From Allochromatium palmeri (GTDB lineage Bacteria > Pseudomonadota > Gammaproteobacteria > Chromatiales > Chromatiaceae): a stretch of DNA of 64,000 bases. The stretch covers positions 1 through 64,000 of the forward strand of contig NZ_WNKT01000017.1 of the NCBI RefSeq assembly GCF_009720725.1, given 5' to 3'. Under the pieces are notes generated by a model. That model had not been told where the DNA came from and searched no databases. It saw only the letters and a list, made by a program, of their open reading frames with translations. Shown piece after piece: positions 52,150 through 64,000 of the stretch (its first letter is position 1; each line of letters begins with the position of its first letter). A program made the translations under genes and the position numbers.

Positions 52150-53505
52150 TTAGAAGCGCAGACCAACGCTCAGTTCCAGCTCCCATTGATCCATCGCGAT
52201 ATTGATGGATTCGGGGCCGCCAGAAAGCGGCAGCGAGCAGCCGCAATCCAGATCGTTCTTCGGTGCATACATGGCCGCCAGATTGATCTCGGTGCGCTTG
52301 TTCAACTCCTTGGTCAGTCCTGCCGTGAAGTGGTGCTCGATGACGGCGGGTGCAATGACGTTGAAGAGCACGCTATCGGACGGAACGGGCTGCTTGCCGT
52401 AGCTATAGCCGGCGCGCAGCGTCAGATCCGGGCGCATGGCCCATTGGACGCCGAACTTGTAGACGGTCATGTCACGCCAGCCGAACCCGACGCCCTGGCT
52501 GCCGCCCAGGCAGTGGTCCGTGTAGCCCTGCATGCACAGCATGACGTTGTTCGTCGTGTTGTTGCTGAGCGCATCGACGTCGCCATACCAGATGTGCTGA
52601 ATGTCGAAGACGAGCGTCAGATCGGGGCGTGCTTGGAACGCCAGGCCGATGTTGGCGAATGCCGGCGCATCCAGATCGCCATCCTCGGCGAAGAGATCCG
52701 AGTATTTGTCGAAGCGCTGGAAGTCGACCTGAGTCTGATAGGCCGCGCCGAGCGAGAGTCGTTCATTGAGCTTCCAGAGCGCGCCGACCTGAAGTCCCCA
52801 ACCAAAGACCCCTTCGCGTCCGCGATTCGATAGATTGTCGGGATTACCATCGGCCGCCAGGCTGCCGAGCGTCGACAGACCTTTGGCCTTGAAGGATTGG
52901 TAAGCCAGGATCAGTCCGGCGCCAACCGAAAAATCGTCGTTCAGCTTGCGTGAATAGTTGAGATTCAGCGCCAGTTGGCTGAGGTCCACACCAGTGTTGG
53001 AATCCGAGGGCTGAGCCATGGCGCCGCCGTAGGTGCCCAGCCGCATGGTCGTATCCTCAGAGCGGTAGGTCGTGTTCATGCCGCCATTGCCGTAGAGCGA
53101 GGCACCAATGGCGCTGACGTCGTCGAGTGGTCGGCTGTAGGCAAAATGCGGGATCAGGAAAAAATCCTTGTCACTGTCCACGGTCCCCGTGAAATTGGCA
53201 TCGCTGCCGATCGGAATCGGCGGATTGCCGGGTATGCCGGACTCTGAGGCATGCTGCGTATAGCTACGGTGCGGTACGAATAGCGAAGCGCCGATATCCA
53301 GGCGTGCCTCATTCAGCCACACCACGCCGGCGACGTTCGAGGCCGAGATCATGGCGTCCTGTGGCAGGGCCGATCCCGCGCCGGCCATGCCCTTACTCTT
53401 GGTTCCGAAGCCATGCGACATATAGCCATTGGTGGCCTGGGCGCCGAACGGCACGGCCATGGCCAGAATCAGGCCCTTGGCCAGTGTGGAACGATTGAAA
53501 CGCAT
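52150..53505 (-). CDS. FadL/OmpP1-type outer membrane transporter
   Basis: This 451-residue beta-barrel protein has a signal peptide (LAKGLILAMAVPFGAQATNGY) followed directly by the FadL hatch pattern TNGYMSHGFGTKSKGMAGAGSALPQDAMISASNVAGV. The body has alternating strands and ends WELELSVGLRF with terminal Phe for Bam recognition. It may import long-chain fatty acids or hydrophobic compounds. ATG at 53505 follows GAGGAGG (minus strand). Confidence 0.93.
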   Translation of the reverse strand: MRFNRSTLAKGLILAMAVPFGAQATNGYMSHGFGTKSKGMAGAGSALPQDAMISASNVAGVVWLNEARLDIGASLFVPHRSYTQHASESGIPGNPPIPIGSDANFTGTVDSDKDFFLIPHFAYSRPLDDVSAIGASLYGNGGMNTTYRSEDTTMRLGTYGGAMAQPSDSNTGVDLSQLALNLNYSRKLNDDFSVGAGLILAYQSFKAKGLSTLGSLAADGNPDNLSNRGREGVFGWGLQVGALWKLNERLSLGAAYQTQVDFQRFDKYSDLFAEDGDLDAPAFANIGLAFQARPDLTLVFDIQHIWYGDVDALSNNTTNNVMLCMQGYTDHCLGGSQGVGFGWRDMTVYKFGVQWAMRPDLTLRAGYSYGKQPVPSDSVLFNVIAPAVIEHHFTAGLTKELNKRTEINLAAMYAPKNDLDCGCSLPLSGGPESINIAMDQWELELSVGLRF

Positions 53506-53663
53506 ATCGTGTCCTCCTCGGTGATATTGTTCGTGACTCGTCGACGCGCTCGTGAGGCTCGACGGCGCGAATTTAGCACAAGCACCGGGCGTCGACTGCA
53601 ATTCGATTGATGAATGTCAACCGACCGCACAAACGAAACGAACGGGGAGGGGAACGATCGGAG

Positions 53664-53694
53664 GCGCCCGAGTGCCGCGTGAGCACTCGGGCGC
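53664..53694. terminator. Strong hairpin downstream of ugd
   Basis: GCGCCCGAGTG (53664-53674) and its exact complement (53684-53694) form an 11-bp stem just beyond the ugd stop. There is no T-run, so it may terminate weakly or protect the 3' end. Confidence 0.55.
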
Positions 53695-53700
53695 AGTGGG

Positions 53701-55038
53701 TCAGGCGGGCATGAGGGTGGCCCGGCCGATGGAGACATAGGTCAGGCCGGCCGCGCGAGCGAGTGGGCCGTCGAGGATATTACGGCCGTCGAAAATAACC
53801 GGGGTGCGCAGTCTGGCGCGGATCGCGTCGAAATTCGGGCTACGGAATTGCGACCACTCAGTCACCACCGCCAGGGCATCGGCCCCATCTAGCGCCGCGA
53901 GTGCGTCTGCGGCCAGGGTCAGGTCGGCGCGCTCGCCATAGAGACGCTGCGTCTCTTCCGTGGCGACCGGATCATAAGCCTGGACGCGCGCGCCAGCGTC
54001 CCACAGCGCCTCCATCAGCACCCGGCTGGACGCCTCACGCATGTCGTCGGTATTGGGTTTGAAGGACAGACCCCAGATGGCGATGGTCTTGCCCGCCAGG
54101 TCGCCGCCGAAATAGTCGCGGATCTTGCTGAAGAGCACCTCTTTCTGGCGGAAGTTCACCGCCTCGACAGCTTGCAGGAGCGCGGCCTCATAACCCAGCG
54201 CGCGCGCCGTGTGCTCAAGCGCGCGCACATCCTTGGGGAAACAGGAGCCGCCATAGCCACAGCCCGGATAGATGAACTGATAACCGATGCGCGGATCCGA
54301 ACCGATGCCGACACGCACCTTCTCGATGTCGGCGCCGACGGCATCGGCGATGTTCGACAGCTCGTTCATGAAGCTGATCTTGGTCGCCAGCATGGCGTTG
54401 GCGGCATACTTGGTCAGCTCGGCTGAACGCACGTCCATCAGCATCAGCCGGTCGTGACTGCGGTTGAAGGGCGCATAGAGCGCACGCAGCAGCTCGGCCG
54501 TGCGTGGATTATCGGTGCCGACGACGATGCGATCCGGGCGCATGAAGTCATCGATCGCCGCTCCTTCTTTGAGGAACTCGGGGTTGGAAACGACGTCGAA
54601 CTCGAGTTCGTGGCCACGGCTCGCCAGCACTTCGCGCACGGTATCGGACACCTTGTCGGCGGTCCCCACGGGCACGGTCGACTTGTCGACCAGGATGCGG
54701 TACTCGTCCATGTGCTCGGCGATCGTGCGCGCGACTGCCAGGACATATTGGAGATCGGCTGATCCGTCCTCGTCGGGCGGCGTGCCGACGGCGATGAACT
54801 GAAAGAGTCCATGCTCGACGCCGGCCTTGGCGTCGGTCGAGAAGCGCAGTCGCCCCGCCTCGCGATTGGACTGGATCATCTCGTCGAGTCCAGGCTCGTA
54901 GATTGGCACCCCGCCGCTGTTGAGCAGGTCGATCTTCTTCGGGTCGATGTCGATGCAGAGCACATTGTTACCGACCTCAGCGAGACAGACGCCCGTCACC
55001 AAGCCGACATATCCACTACCAAAAATCGTTACATCCAT
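53701..55038 (-). CDS. ugd: UDP-glucose 6-dehydrogenase
   Basis: This 445-residue enzyme oxidises UDP-glucose to UDP-glucuronate for polysaccharide synthesis. NAD site [20 protein letters not shown], active-site Cys in [17 protein letters not shown] (about 265), and [17 protein letters not shown]. Length normal. It stands alone, 53505 upstream region separating it from the fadL-like gene. Confidence 0.97.
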   Translation of the reverse strand: MDVTIFGSGYVGLVTGVCLAEVGNNVLCIDIDPKKIDLLNSGGVPIYEPGLDEMIQSNREAGRLRFSTDAKAGVEHGLFQFIAVGTPPDEDGSADLQYVLAVARTIAEHMDEYRILVDKSTVPVGTADKVSDTVREVLASRGHELEFDVVSNPEFLKEGAAIDDFMRPDRIVVGTDNPRTAELLRALYAPFNRSHDRLMLMDVRSAELTKYAANAMLATKISFMNELSNIADAVGADIEKVRVGIGSDPRIGYQFIYPGCGYGGSCFPKDVRALEHTARALGYEAALLQAVEAVNFRQKEVLFSKIRDYFGGDLAGKTIAIWGLSFKPNTDDMREASSRVLMEALWDAGARVQAYDPVATEETQRLYGERADLTLAADALAALDGADALAVVTEWSQFRSPNFDAIRARLRTPVIFDGRNILDGPLARAAGLTYVSIGRATLMPA

Positions 55039-55165
55039 CGCTGTAATTCTCAGATAATCGTCAGGGAATCTCTATGAAGCCATGCATGTTAGCAGTTTGC
55101 GCCGGGCGACTATATGACGAACGCCTGCTCAGTAGCGCGGGGAATCTGTCGTGATGAAATAGTTG

Positions 55166-55194
55166 TTGACGCACTATTCGTTCGTGCTTACAAT
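55166..55194 (+). promoter_or_regulatory. Sigma-70 promoter of the tRNA-tuf operon
   Basis: TTGACG (55166-55171), 17 bases, TACAAT (55189-55194), 13 bases before tRNA-Tyr. A GCGCCG discriminator follows, as in stringently controlled promoters. Confidence 0.8.
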
Positions 55195-55207
55195 GCGCCG
55201 CTCATTT

Positions 55208-55292
55208 GGAGGGGTTCCCGAGCGGTCAAAGGGATCAGACTGTAAATCTGACGGCTCAGCCTTCGGAGGTTCGAATCCTCCCCCCTCCACCA
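55208..55292 (+). tRNA. tRNA-Tyr (GTA)
   Basis: An 85-nt class II tRNA with a long variable arm and encoded CCA; anticodon loop CTGTAAA with anticodon GTA; acceptor GGAGGGG/CCCCTCC. Confidence 0.98.
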
Positions 55293-55348
55293 AGTTGTTT
55301 TGCTGCGATTAGCGTTCTCGCGGATATTTTGATGCGGCTCAGCGCTTC

Positions 55349-55422
<74 letters not shown>

Positions 55423-55452
55423 TATCGTGCGTAGAAGGTTAAGTAAAGCTTT

Positions 55453-55528
55453 GCCCATGTAGCTCAGTTGGTAGAGCACACCCTTGGTAAGGGTGAGGTC
55501 ACCGGTTCAATTCCGGTCATGGGCTCCA
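55453..55528 (+). tRNA. tRNA-Thr (GGT)
   Basis: A 76-nt cloverleaf with CCA; acceptor GCCCATG/CATGGGC, anticodon loop CTTGGTA with anticodon GGT. Directly precedes tuf. Confidence 0.98.
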
Positions 55529-55598
55529 TATTTTCGTATCAGGGTCTTGCGTGCCGCGAGGCGCGTTCAATCGATTTGTCACATGCGGGGAGCCGTTC

Positions 55599-56789
<1,191 letters not shown>

Positions 56790-56852
56790 TATGCGGTTTC
56801 TGTAGCGCGGGGTCATCCCCTGGCTTCGCGCTGTATGTAACTGTTCCGATTT

Positions 56853-56928
<76 letters not shown>

Positions 56929-56939
56929 TTCAAATCACC

Positions 56940-56967
56940 GAAGCCGTACCTTTTCAGGTACGGCTTC
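56940..56967 (+). terminator. Stem-loop after tRNA-Trp
   Basis: GAAGCCGTACC and its exact complement flank TTTTCA, an 11-bp stem. No T-run follows on either strand, so it may be an RNA-processing or partial termination signal before secE. Confidence 0.5.
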
Positions 56968-57133
56968 GAGTGAGATCCCCTAGCTTCGCGTGAGTCAATG
57001 AGACTTCCGGTCGGGCGCGTTTGATGACATCGTTCAGGTCGCGTTCCGTTGGGTCTGTTGGCTTTGATGGGCTGTATTCGAATCAGAAAGCTCAATTTGT
57101 CGCGCTGGGCGCGGTTTGGAAATAGGCGAATTC

Positions 57134-57511
57134 ATGAGTTCACGCGCTGAAACCCGTGGTGCCGGCTTGGATTCTCTCAAGCTGGGTGGCGCTGTCTTCC
57201 TGTTGGTCGGTGGTATCCTGGCCTTCTATTATTTCTCCGAGATATCCACGCTGTTGCGTGTAATTGCGCTGCTGATCATCAGTGGTGCGGCAGCCGCCAT
57301 TGCTTTCCAAACCGAACGCGGTCGTGTGCTTTGGCAGTTCATCTCCGATTCACGTATGGAAGTCCGCAAGGTCGTCTGGCCTTCGCGTCAGGAAACGCTG
57401 CAAACGACCCTGGTCGTCGTGGTCATGGTGCTGCTCGTCGGTGTCGTTCTTTGGTTGTTCGATATGATCCTGATGTCGATCCTGCGATTCCTGACCGGCC
57501 AGGGGGGCTGA
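57134..57511 (+). CDS. secE: Preprotein translocase subunit SecE
   Basis: This 125-residue protein has three membrane helices ([59 protein letters not shown]) and the conserved amphipathic [17 protein letters not shown]. It stabilises SecY. ATG at 57134 is chosen as the family-like start; cotranscribed with nusG two bases downstream. Confidence 0.95.
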   Translation: MSSRAETRGAGLDSLKLGGAVFLLVGGILAFYYFSEISTLLRVIALLIISGAAAAIAFQTERGRVLWQFISDSRMEVRKVVWPSRQETLQTTLVVVVMVLLVGVVLWLFDMILMSILRFLTGQGG

Positions 57512-57513
57512 GC

Positions 57514-58047
57514 ATGTCCAAACGCTGGTATGTGATTCACGCCTACTCGGGCTTCGAGGGGCAGGTCAAGCGTTCGCTGGAAGATCGTCTCAAGCGGGCT
57601 GGGCTGGAAGAGTTTTTCGGCGCGATCCTGGTGCCGACCGAAGAAGTCGTCGAGATGCGCAACGGACAGCAGCGCAAAAGTGAACGCAAGTTCTTCCCTG
57701 GCTATGTGCTCGTCAACATGGAAATGACTGACGAGACCTGGCATCTGGTCAAGAGCGTTCCGAAAGTCATGGGGTTCATCGGCGGCACCGGTGATCGTCC
57801 GGCGCCGATTCCAGATTCCCAAGCCGATATCATCCTGCAGCGTCTCCAGGAAGGCGGCGAGAAGCCACGCCCAAAGGTGCTTTACGAGCCGGGCGAGGTC
57901 GTGCGCGTGACCGATGGCCCCTTCACCGACTTCAATGGCGTAGTCGAAGATGTCGATTACGACAAGAGTCGCGTCAAGGTGTCGGTCCTCATCTTCGGTC
58001 GCTCGACACCGGTCGAGTTGGAGTTCTCCCAGGTCGAGAAAGTCTGA
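57514..58047 (+). CDS. nusG: Transcription termination/antitermination factor NusG
   Basis: This 177-residue protein has the NGN domain ([58 protein letters not shown]) and the KOW domain ([31 protein letters not shown]). It couples RNA polymerase with Rho or ribosome. ATG at 57514. Confidence 0.98.
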   Translation: MSKRWYVIHAYSGFEGQVKRSLEDRLKRAGLEEFFGAILVPTEEVVEMRNGQQRKSERKFFPGYVLVNMEMTDETWHLVKSVPKVMGFIGGTGDRPAPIPDSQADIILQRLQEGGEKPRPKVLYEPGEVVRVTDGPFTDFNGVVEDVDYDKSRVKVSVLIFGRSTPVELEFSQVEKV

Positions 58048-58180
58048 GCGACACTCGCCGGCCTGAGCCGAACGTTTCGACCGCGCCCTGTCTGGACGCG
58101 GTTTCTCATAGCCCCATCGGGGAAACACACACGGGGAGCCAGATCGATCGTCTGGCGCTTGCACCCATTGGAGATTTATC

Positions 58181-58615
58181 GTGGCAAAGAAGATCAATGC
58201 CTACATCAAGTTGCAGGTAAAGGCGGGCGAAGCCAATCCCAGCCCGCCGGTCGGTCCTGCGCTTGGTCAGCACGGCGTCAACATCATGGAGTTCTGCAAA
58301 GCGTTCAACGCGCGCACGCAGGACATGGAGAAGGGCATTCCGACACCCGTGGTCATCACGGTTTATTCGGATCGCAGCTTCACCTTCATCACCAAGACGC
58401 CGCCGGCTTCGATCCTGCTCAAAAAAGCCGTTGGACTCACCAGCGGCAGCGCCAACCCGAACACCAACAAGGTCGGCACGGTCACGCGCGAGCAGCTCGA
58501 ACAGATCGCGACGCTCAAGATGCCCGATCTGACCGCCGCTGATATGGACGCGGCTGTACGCACCATCGCTGGTAGCGCGCGCTCCATGGGTCTGAACGTC
58601 GAGGGGGTGAACTGA
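58181..58615 (+). CDS. rplK: Ribosomal protein uL11
   Basis: This 144-residue protein starts with GTG ([38 protein letters not shown]), the conserved N-terminal domain, and binds 23S rRNA at the GTPase centre. A hairpin at 58079-58103 lies in the leader after nusG. Confidence 0.98.
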   Translation: MAKKINAYIKLQVKAGEANPSPPVGPALGQHGVNIMEFCKAFNARTQDMEKGIPTPVVITVYSDRSFTFITKTPPASILLKKAVGLTSGSANPNTNKVGTVTREQLEQIATLKMPDLTAADMDAAVRTIAGSARSMGLNVEGVN

Positions 58616-58616
58616 T

Positions 58617-59312
58617 ATGGCGCGTCTCAGCAAACGTCTGCGTGCGATCCGTGAGCGCGTCGAGATCGGCAAGCTCTATCCGGCCGATGAAGCCTTCACG
58701 CTTCTCAAGGAACTCTCTCAGGTCAAGTTCGCCGAAAGCGTTGATGTCGCGGTGAATCTGGGTGTCGATCCGCGCAAATCCGATCAGGTGGTGCGTGGCT
58801 CGACCGTGCTGCCGCATGGTATCGGCAAGACCGTTCGTGTGGCTGTTTTCGCTCAGGGCGCTGGCGCTGATGCGGCGCGCGAAGCCGGTGCCGACAAGGT
58901 TGGCTTCGAAGATCTGGCCGAAGAGATGAAGGCCGGTCAGCTCGATTACGATGTCGTCATCGCCTCGCCCGATGCCATGCGCATTGTCGGTCAGCTCGGT
59001 AAGGTGCTCGGCCCGCGCGGCCTGATGCCCAACCCCAAAGTTGGCACCGTGAGCCCGGACGTCGCCGAAGCCGTGCGCAATGCCAAGGCAGGTCAGGTGC
59101 GCTATCGCACTGACAAGGCTGGCATCATCCACTGCCCGCTCGGCAAGGTCGACTTCGAGCCTGAAAAGTTGCGTGAGAATCTTGAGATGCTGCTCGGTAG
59201 CCTGATGAAGGCCAAGCCGACGGCCGCCAAGGGCATCTACATGAAGAAGGTCACGATCTCCAGCACCATGGGGCCGGGCCTGACGGTCGACCATTCAGCG
59301 TTGACCTTCTGA
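58617..59312 (+). CDS. rplA: Ribosomal protein uL1
   Basis: This 231-residue protein has [31 protein letters not shown] and [26 protein letters not shown], typical of L1. It begins one base after the rplK stop. L1 normally represses translation of its own operon. Confidence 0.98.
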   Translation: MARLSKRLRAIRERVEIGKLYPADEAFTLLKELSQVKFAESVDVAVNLGVDPRKSDQVVRGSTVLPHGIGKTVRVAVFAQGAGADAAREAGADKVGFEDLAEEMKAGQLDYDVVIASPDAMRIVGQLGKVLGPRGLMPNPKVGTVSPDVAEAVRNAKAGQVRYRTDKAGIIHCPLGKVDFEPEKLRENLEMLLGSLMKAKPTAAKGIYMKKVTISSTMGPGLTVDHSALTF

Positions 59313-59587
59313 TCCAGAGTGTCGGCTTTTGGGCCGACACCTTTGGAGGATTTTCTTTGAGGTCTCGGGCATCGCTGGAGACCGTCAAAGACCGCGGGTG
59401 TCCGAAGTGTCGCCAGGACGGCAGCGCAAAGACTTAATGCGTAACACGCCCGCGCAGACGGTGCTCCCGAGTCAGATCGTTAGCTGATGACGGCGCACGA
59501 ACCTGGTGAGCAAGTGTACGGCTGGAGGCCGTCACGCGTTCACCGCCCGGCTTCGGTCGGGTTTCAATGTGAGTAGAGGTGACGACA
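59313..59587 (+). ncRNA. L10 ribosomal protein leader
   Basis: The 275 bases between rplA and rplJ contain no gene. They start with a stem GTGTCGGC/GCCGACAC (59319-59338) and then a long structured region up to the rplJ ribosome site. In bacteria this leader binds L10(L12)4 for autoregulation. Position, length and folding potential support the call; I could not align it to the Rfam model. Confidence 0.7.
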
Positions 59588-60115
59588 GTGGCGCTGAATT
59601 TTGCGCAAAAAGAAGCAATCGTCGCCGAAGTCGCGGAAGTTGCAAAGAGCGCCTATTCGGCCATCGCGGCCGAATACCGGGGTTTGACCGTCGAGCAGTT
59701 GACCAAGCTGCGCGTGGAAGCGCGTAAGGCCGGCGTCTATGTTCGCGTGGTCAAGAATACCCTGGCCCGGCGCGCGCTGGAAGACACGGATTTCGCCTGC
59801 ATGCGGGATGGGCTCACCGGCCCGATGATCCTCGCGTTTTCGCAGGACGATCCGGGTGCCGTGGCGCGCGTCCTGGAGCCCTTCGCCAAGGAGCACGACA
59901 AGTTCCAGGTGCGTCTCATCGCCCTGGGCGGCAAGCTGCTTGCGCCATCCGAGATCGGCAATCTCGCGAAGATGCCGACCTACGATCAGGCCATCAGTCT
60001 GCTCATGGCGACCATGAAGGCTCCAGTGCAGAAGCTCGCTGCAACGCTCAACGAGGTGCCGGGCAAGCTCGTCCGCACCGTCGCCGCGATTCGCGATGCC
60101 AAGGAAGCCGCCTGA
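59588..60115 (+). CDS. rplJ: Ribosomal protein uL10
   Basis: This 175-residue protein (MALNFAQKEAIVAEVAEVAKSAYSAIAAEYRGLTVEQLTKLR) is the base of the L12 stalk. GTG at 59588 gives the standard start, with AGAGG eight bases upstream; a GTG at 59579 would add three residues. Confidence 0.97.
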   Translation: MALNFAQKEAIVAEVAEVAKSAYSAIAAEYRGLTVEQLTKLRVEARKAGVYVRVVKNTLARRALEDTDFACMRDGLTGPMILAFSQDDPGAVARVLEPFAKEHDKFQVRLIALGGKLLAPSEIGNLAKMPTYDQAISLLMATMKAPVQKLAATLNEVPGKLVRTVAAIRDAKEAA

Positions 60116-60170
60116 TCGGCGTCTTCCATCTATCAGCTACCCGATCAACCGTATTTTCTAGGAGAAACCC

Positions 60171-60551
60171 ATGGCCGTTTCGAAAGACGAGATTCTCGAA
60201 GCGATTGGCAACATGACCGTGCTCGAGGTCGTTGACCTCATCAGCGCGATGGAAGAGAAGTTTGGCGTCACCGCCGCTGCCGCTGTGATGGCTGCCGGTC
60301 CTGCGGCTGGTGGTGCCGATGCAGCACCGGTTGAAGAACAGACCGAGTTCGATATCGTTCTGGCCTCCTTCGGTGCCAACAAGGTTGGCGTCATCAAGGC
60401 GGTGCGTTCGATCACCGGTCTGGGCCTCAAGGAAGCTAAGGATGCCGTCGAGGGCGCTCCGACCGTCCTGAAGGAAGCCGTGTCCAAGGCTGAGGCCGAG
60501 GCCGCGAAGAAGGAACTCGAAGAAGCTGGCGCCACGGTCGAGATCAAGTAA
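60171..60551 (+). CDS. rplL: Ribosomal protein bL12
   Basis: This 126-residue stalk protein has the N-terminal dimer domain ([32 protein letters not shown]), an Ala/Gly hinge, and the C-terminal factor-binding domain ([37 protein letters not shown]). AGGAG precedes the ATG. Confidence 0.99.
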   Translation: MAVSKDEILEAIGNMTVLEVVDLISAMEEKFGVTAAAAVMAAGPAAGGADAAPVEEQTEFDIVLASFGANKVGVIKAVRSITGLGLKEAKDAVEGAPTVLKEAVSKAEAEAAKKELEEAGATVEIK

Positions 60552-60589
60552 CGGCGCGTTGCGTCGTTATTCATTCGACTACGCTGTGA

Positions 60590-60618
60590 GGCTGGCGGCA
60601 ATAAGCCGCCGGCCTTTT
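60590..60618 (+). terminator. Attenuator between rplL and rpoB
   Basis: GGCTGGCGGC (60590-60599) pairs with GCCGCCGGCC (60605-60614) with one G-T pair, followed by TTTT. An attenuator at this place lowers rpoB relative to rplL in E. coli; here the same is inferred. Confidence 0.75.
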
Positions 60619-60766
60619 CCCGTTGGATTCGCTGAATCCGGCGGGATCGCGCGCCCTGATCCAGGACGTGCCTGAATTCCGATTTTCAAGTTTCGAGCCA
60701 TCCGCAATCCGCACCCGTGTCCATGCCCCGTCAGGGACCCACGCAAGCATCTCGAGGGAAGGCATA

Positions 60767-64000
<3,234 letters not shown>

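Noticed and set aside
56940-56967. Classical rho-independent terminator after tRNA-Trp
   Set aside because: The stem is perfect but no T-run follows on either strand, so it is listed only as a stem-loop.

Overview
The window looks like chromosome from a GC-rich gammaproteobacterium, most likely a purple sulfur bacterium (Chromatiaceae). I infer this from the tuf-tRNA-secE-nusG-rplKAJL-rpoB order, the hemA-prfA-prmC and ispE-tRNA-Gln-prs-rplY-pth blocks, and the general character of the proteins. I could not run a database search.

Layout. (1) 1-11.5 kb is a complete type III-A (Csm) CRISPR effector locus, all read leftward: cas6, cas10/csm1, csm2, csm3, csm4, csm5, then a Can2/Card1-type CARF nuclease, a 79-residue unknown protein, an NE0113/Csm6-like CARF protein without a recognisable HEPN motif, a small glycine-zipper membrane protein, and an AT-rich leader followed by a short array (5 repeats, 4 spacers visible). 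No cas1/cas2 is present. (2) 11.9-14 kb holds an AAA-ATPase-like gene remnant abutting a TnpB-related RuvC protein with an altered third RuvC motif and a structured 3' end that could be a guide RNA. (3) 14-18 kb is a DUF134 / DUF5320 / NifX-like / two ferredoxin-MinD ATPases cluster that resembles the orange-protein (ORP) operon of sulfate reducers. (4) 17.8-31.5 kb is a pseudogene-rich accessory stretch: truncated FGE, frameshifted SoxA-like cytochrome, broken phnA, truncated hsdR fused by deletion to a ygjP remnant, fic remnant, ychJ with an in-frame stop, rarA without Walker A, tesA remnant fused to an integrase fragment beside tRNA-Lys. Intact genes (YheT hydrolase, peroxiredoxin, CoA-binding protein, an Abi_2 gene, SDR, VanX-like dipeptidase, methyltransferase, HIT protein) are interspersed. 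(5) 31.5-64 kb is mostly core genome: ccsA-like, ffh, mepA, a hybrid kinase with a GGDEF response regulator, TRAP permeases, plsC, prmC-prfA-hemA, ispE-prs-rplY-pth, fadL, ugd, four tRNAs around tuf, secE-nusG, the L11/L1/L10/L12 genes and most of rpoB, which runs off the right edge.

How the parts may work together. Cas10 keeps both HD and GGDD motifs, so target RNA binding should trigger cyclic oligoadenylate synthesis. Two CARF proteins would sense it, and the glycine-zipper membrane protein next to them is a candidate additional effector. In the accessory stretch, the Abi_2 HEPN-type gene lies behind two tandem, promoter-preceded, hairpin-forming units that look like small RNA genes. That pair is the best candidate here for a poorly described defence or toxin-antitoxin system.
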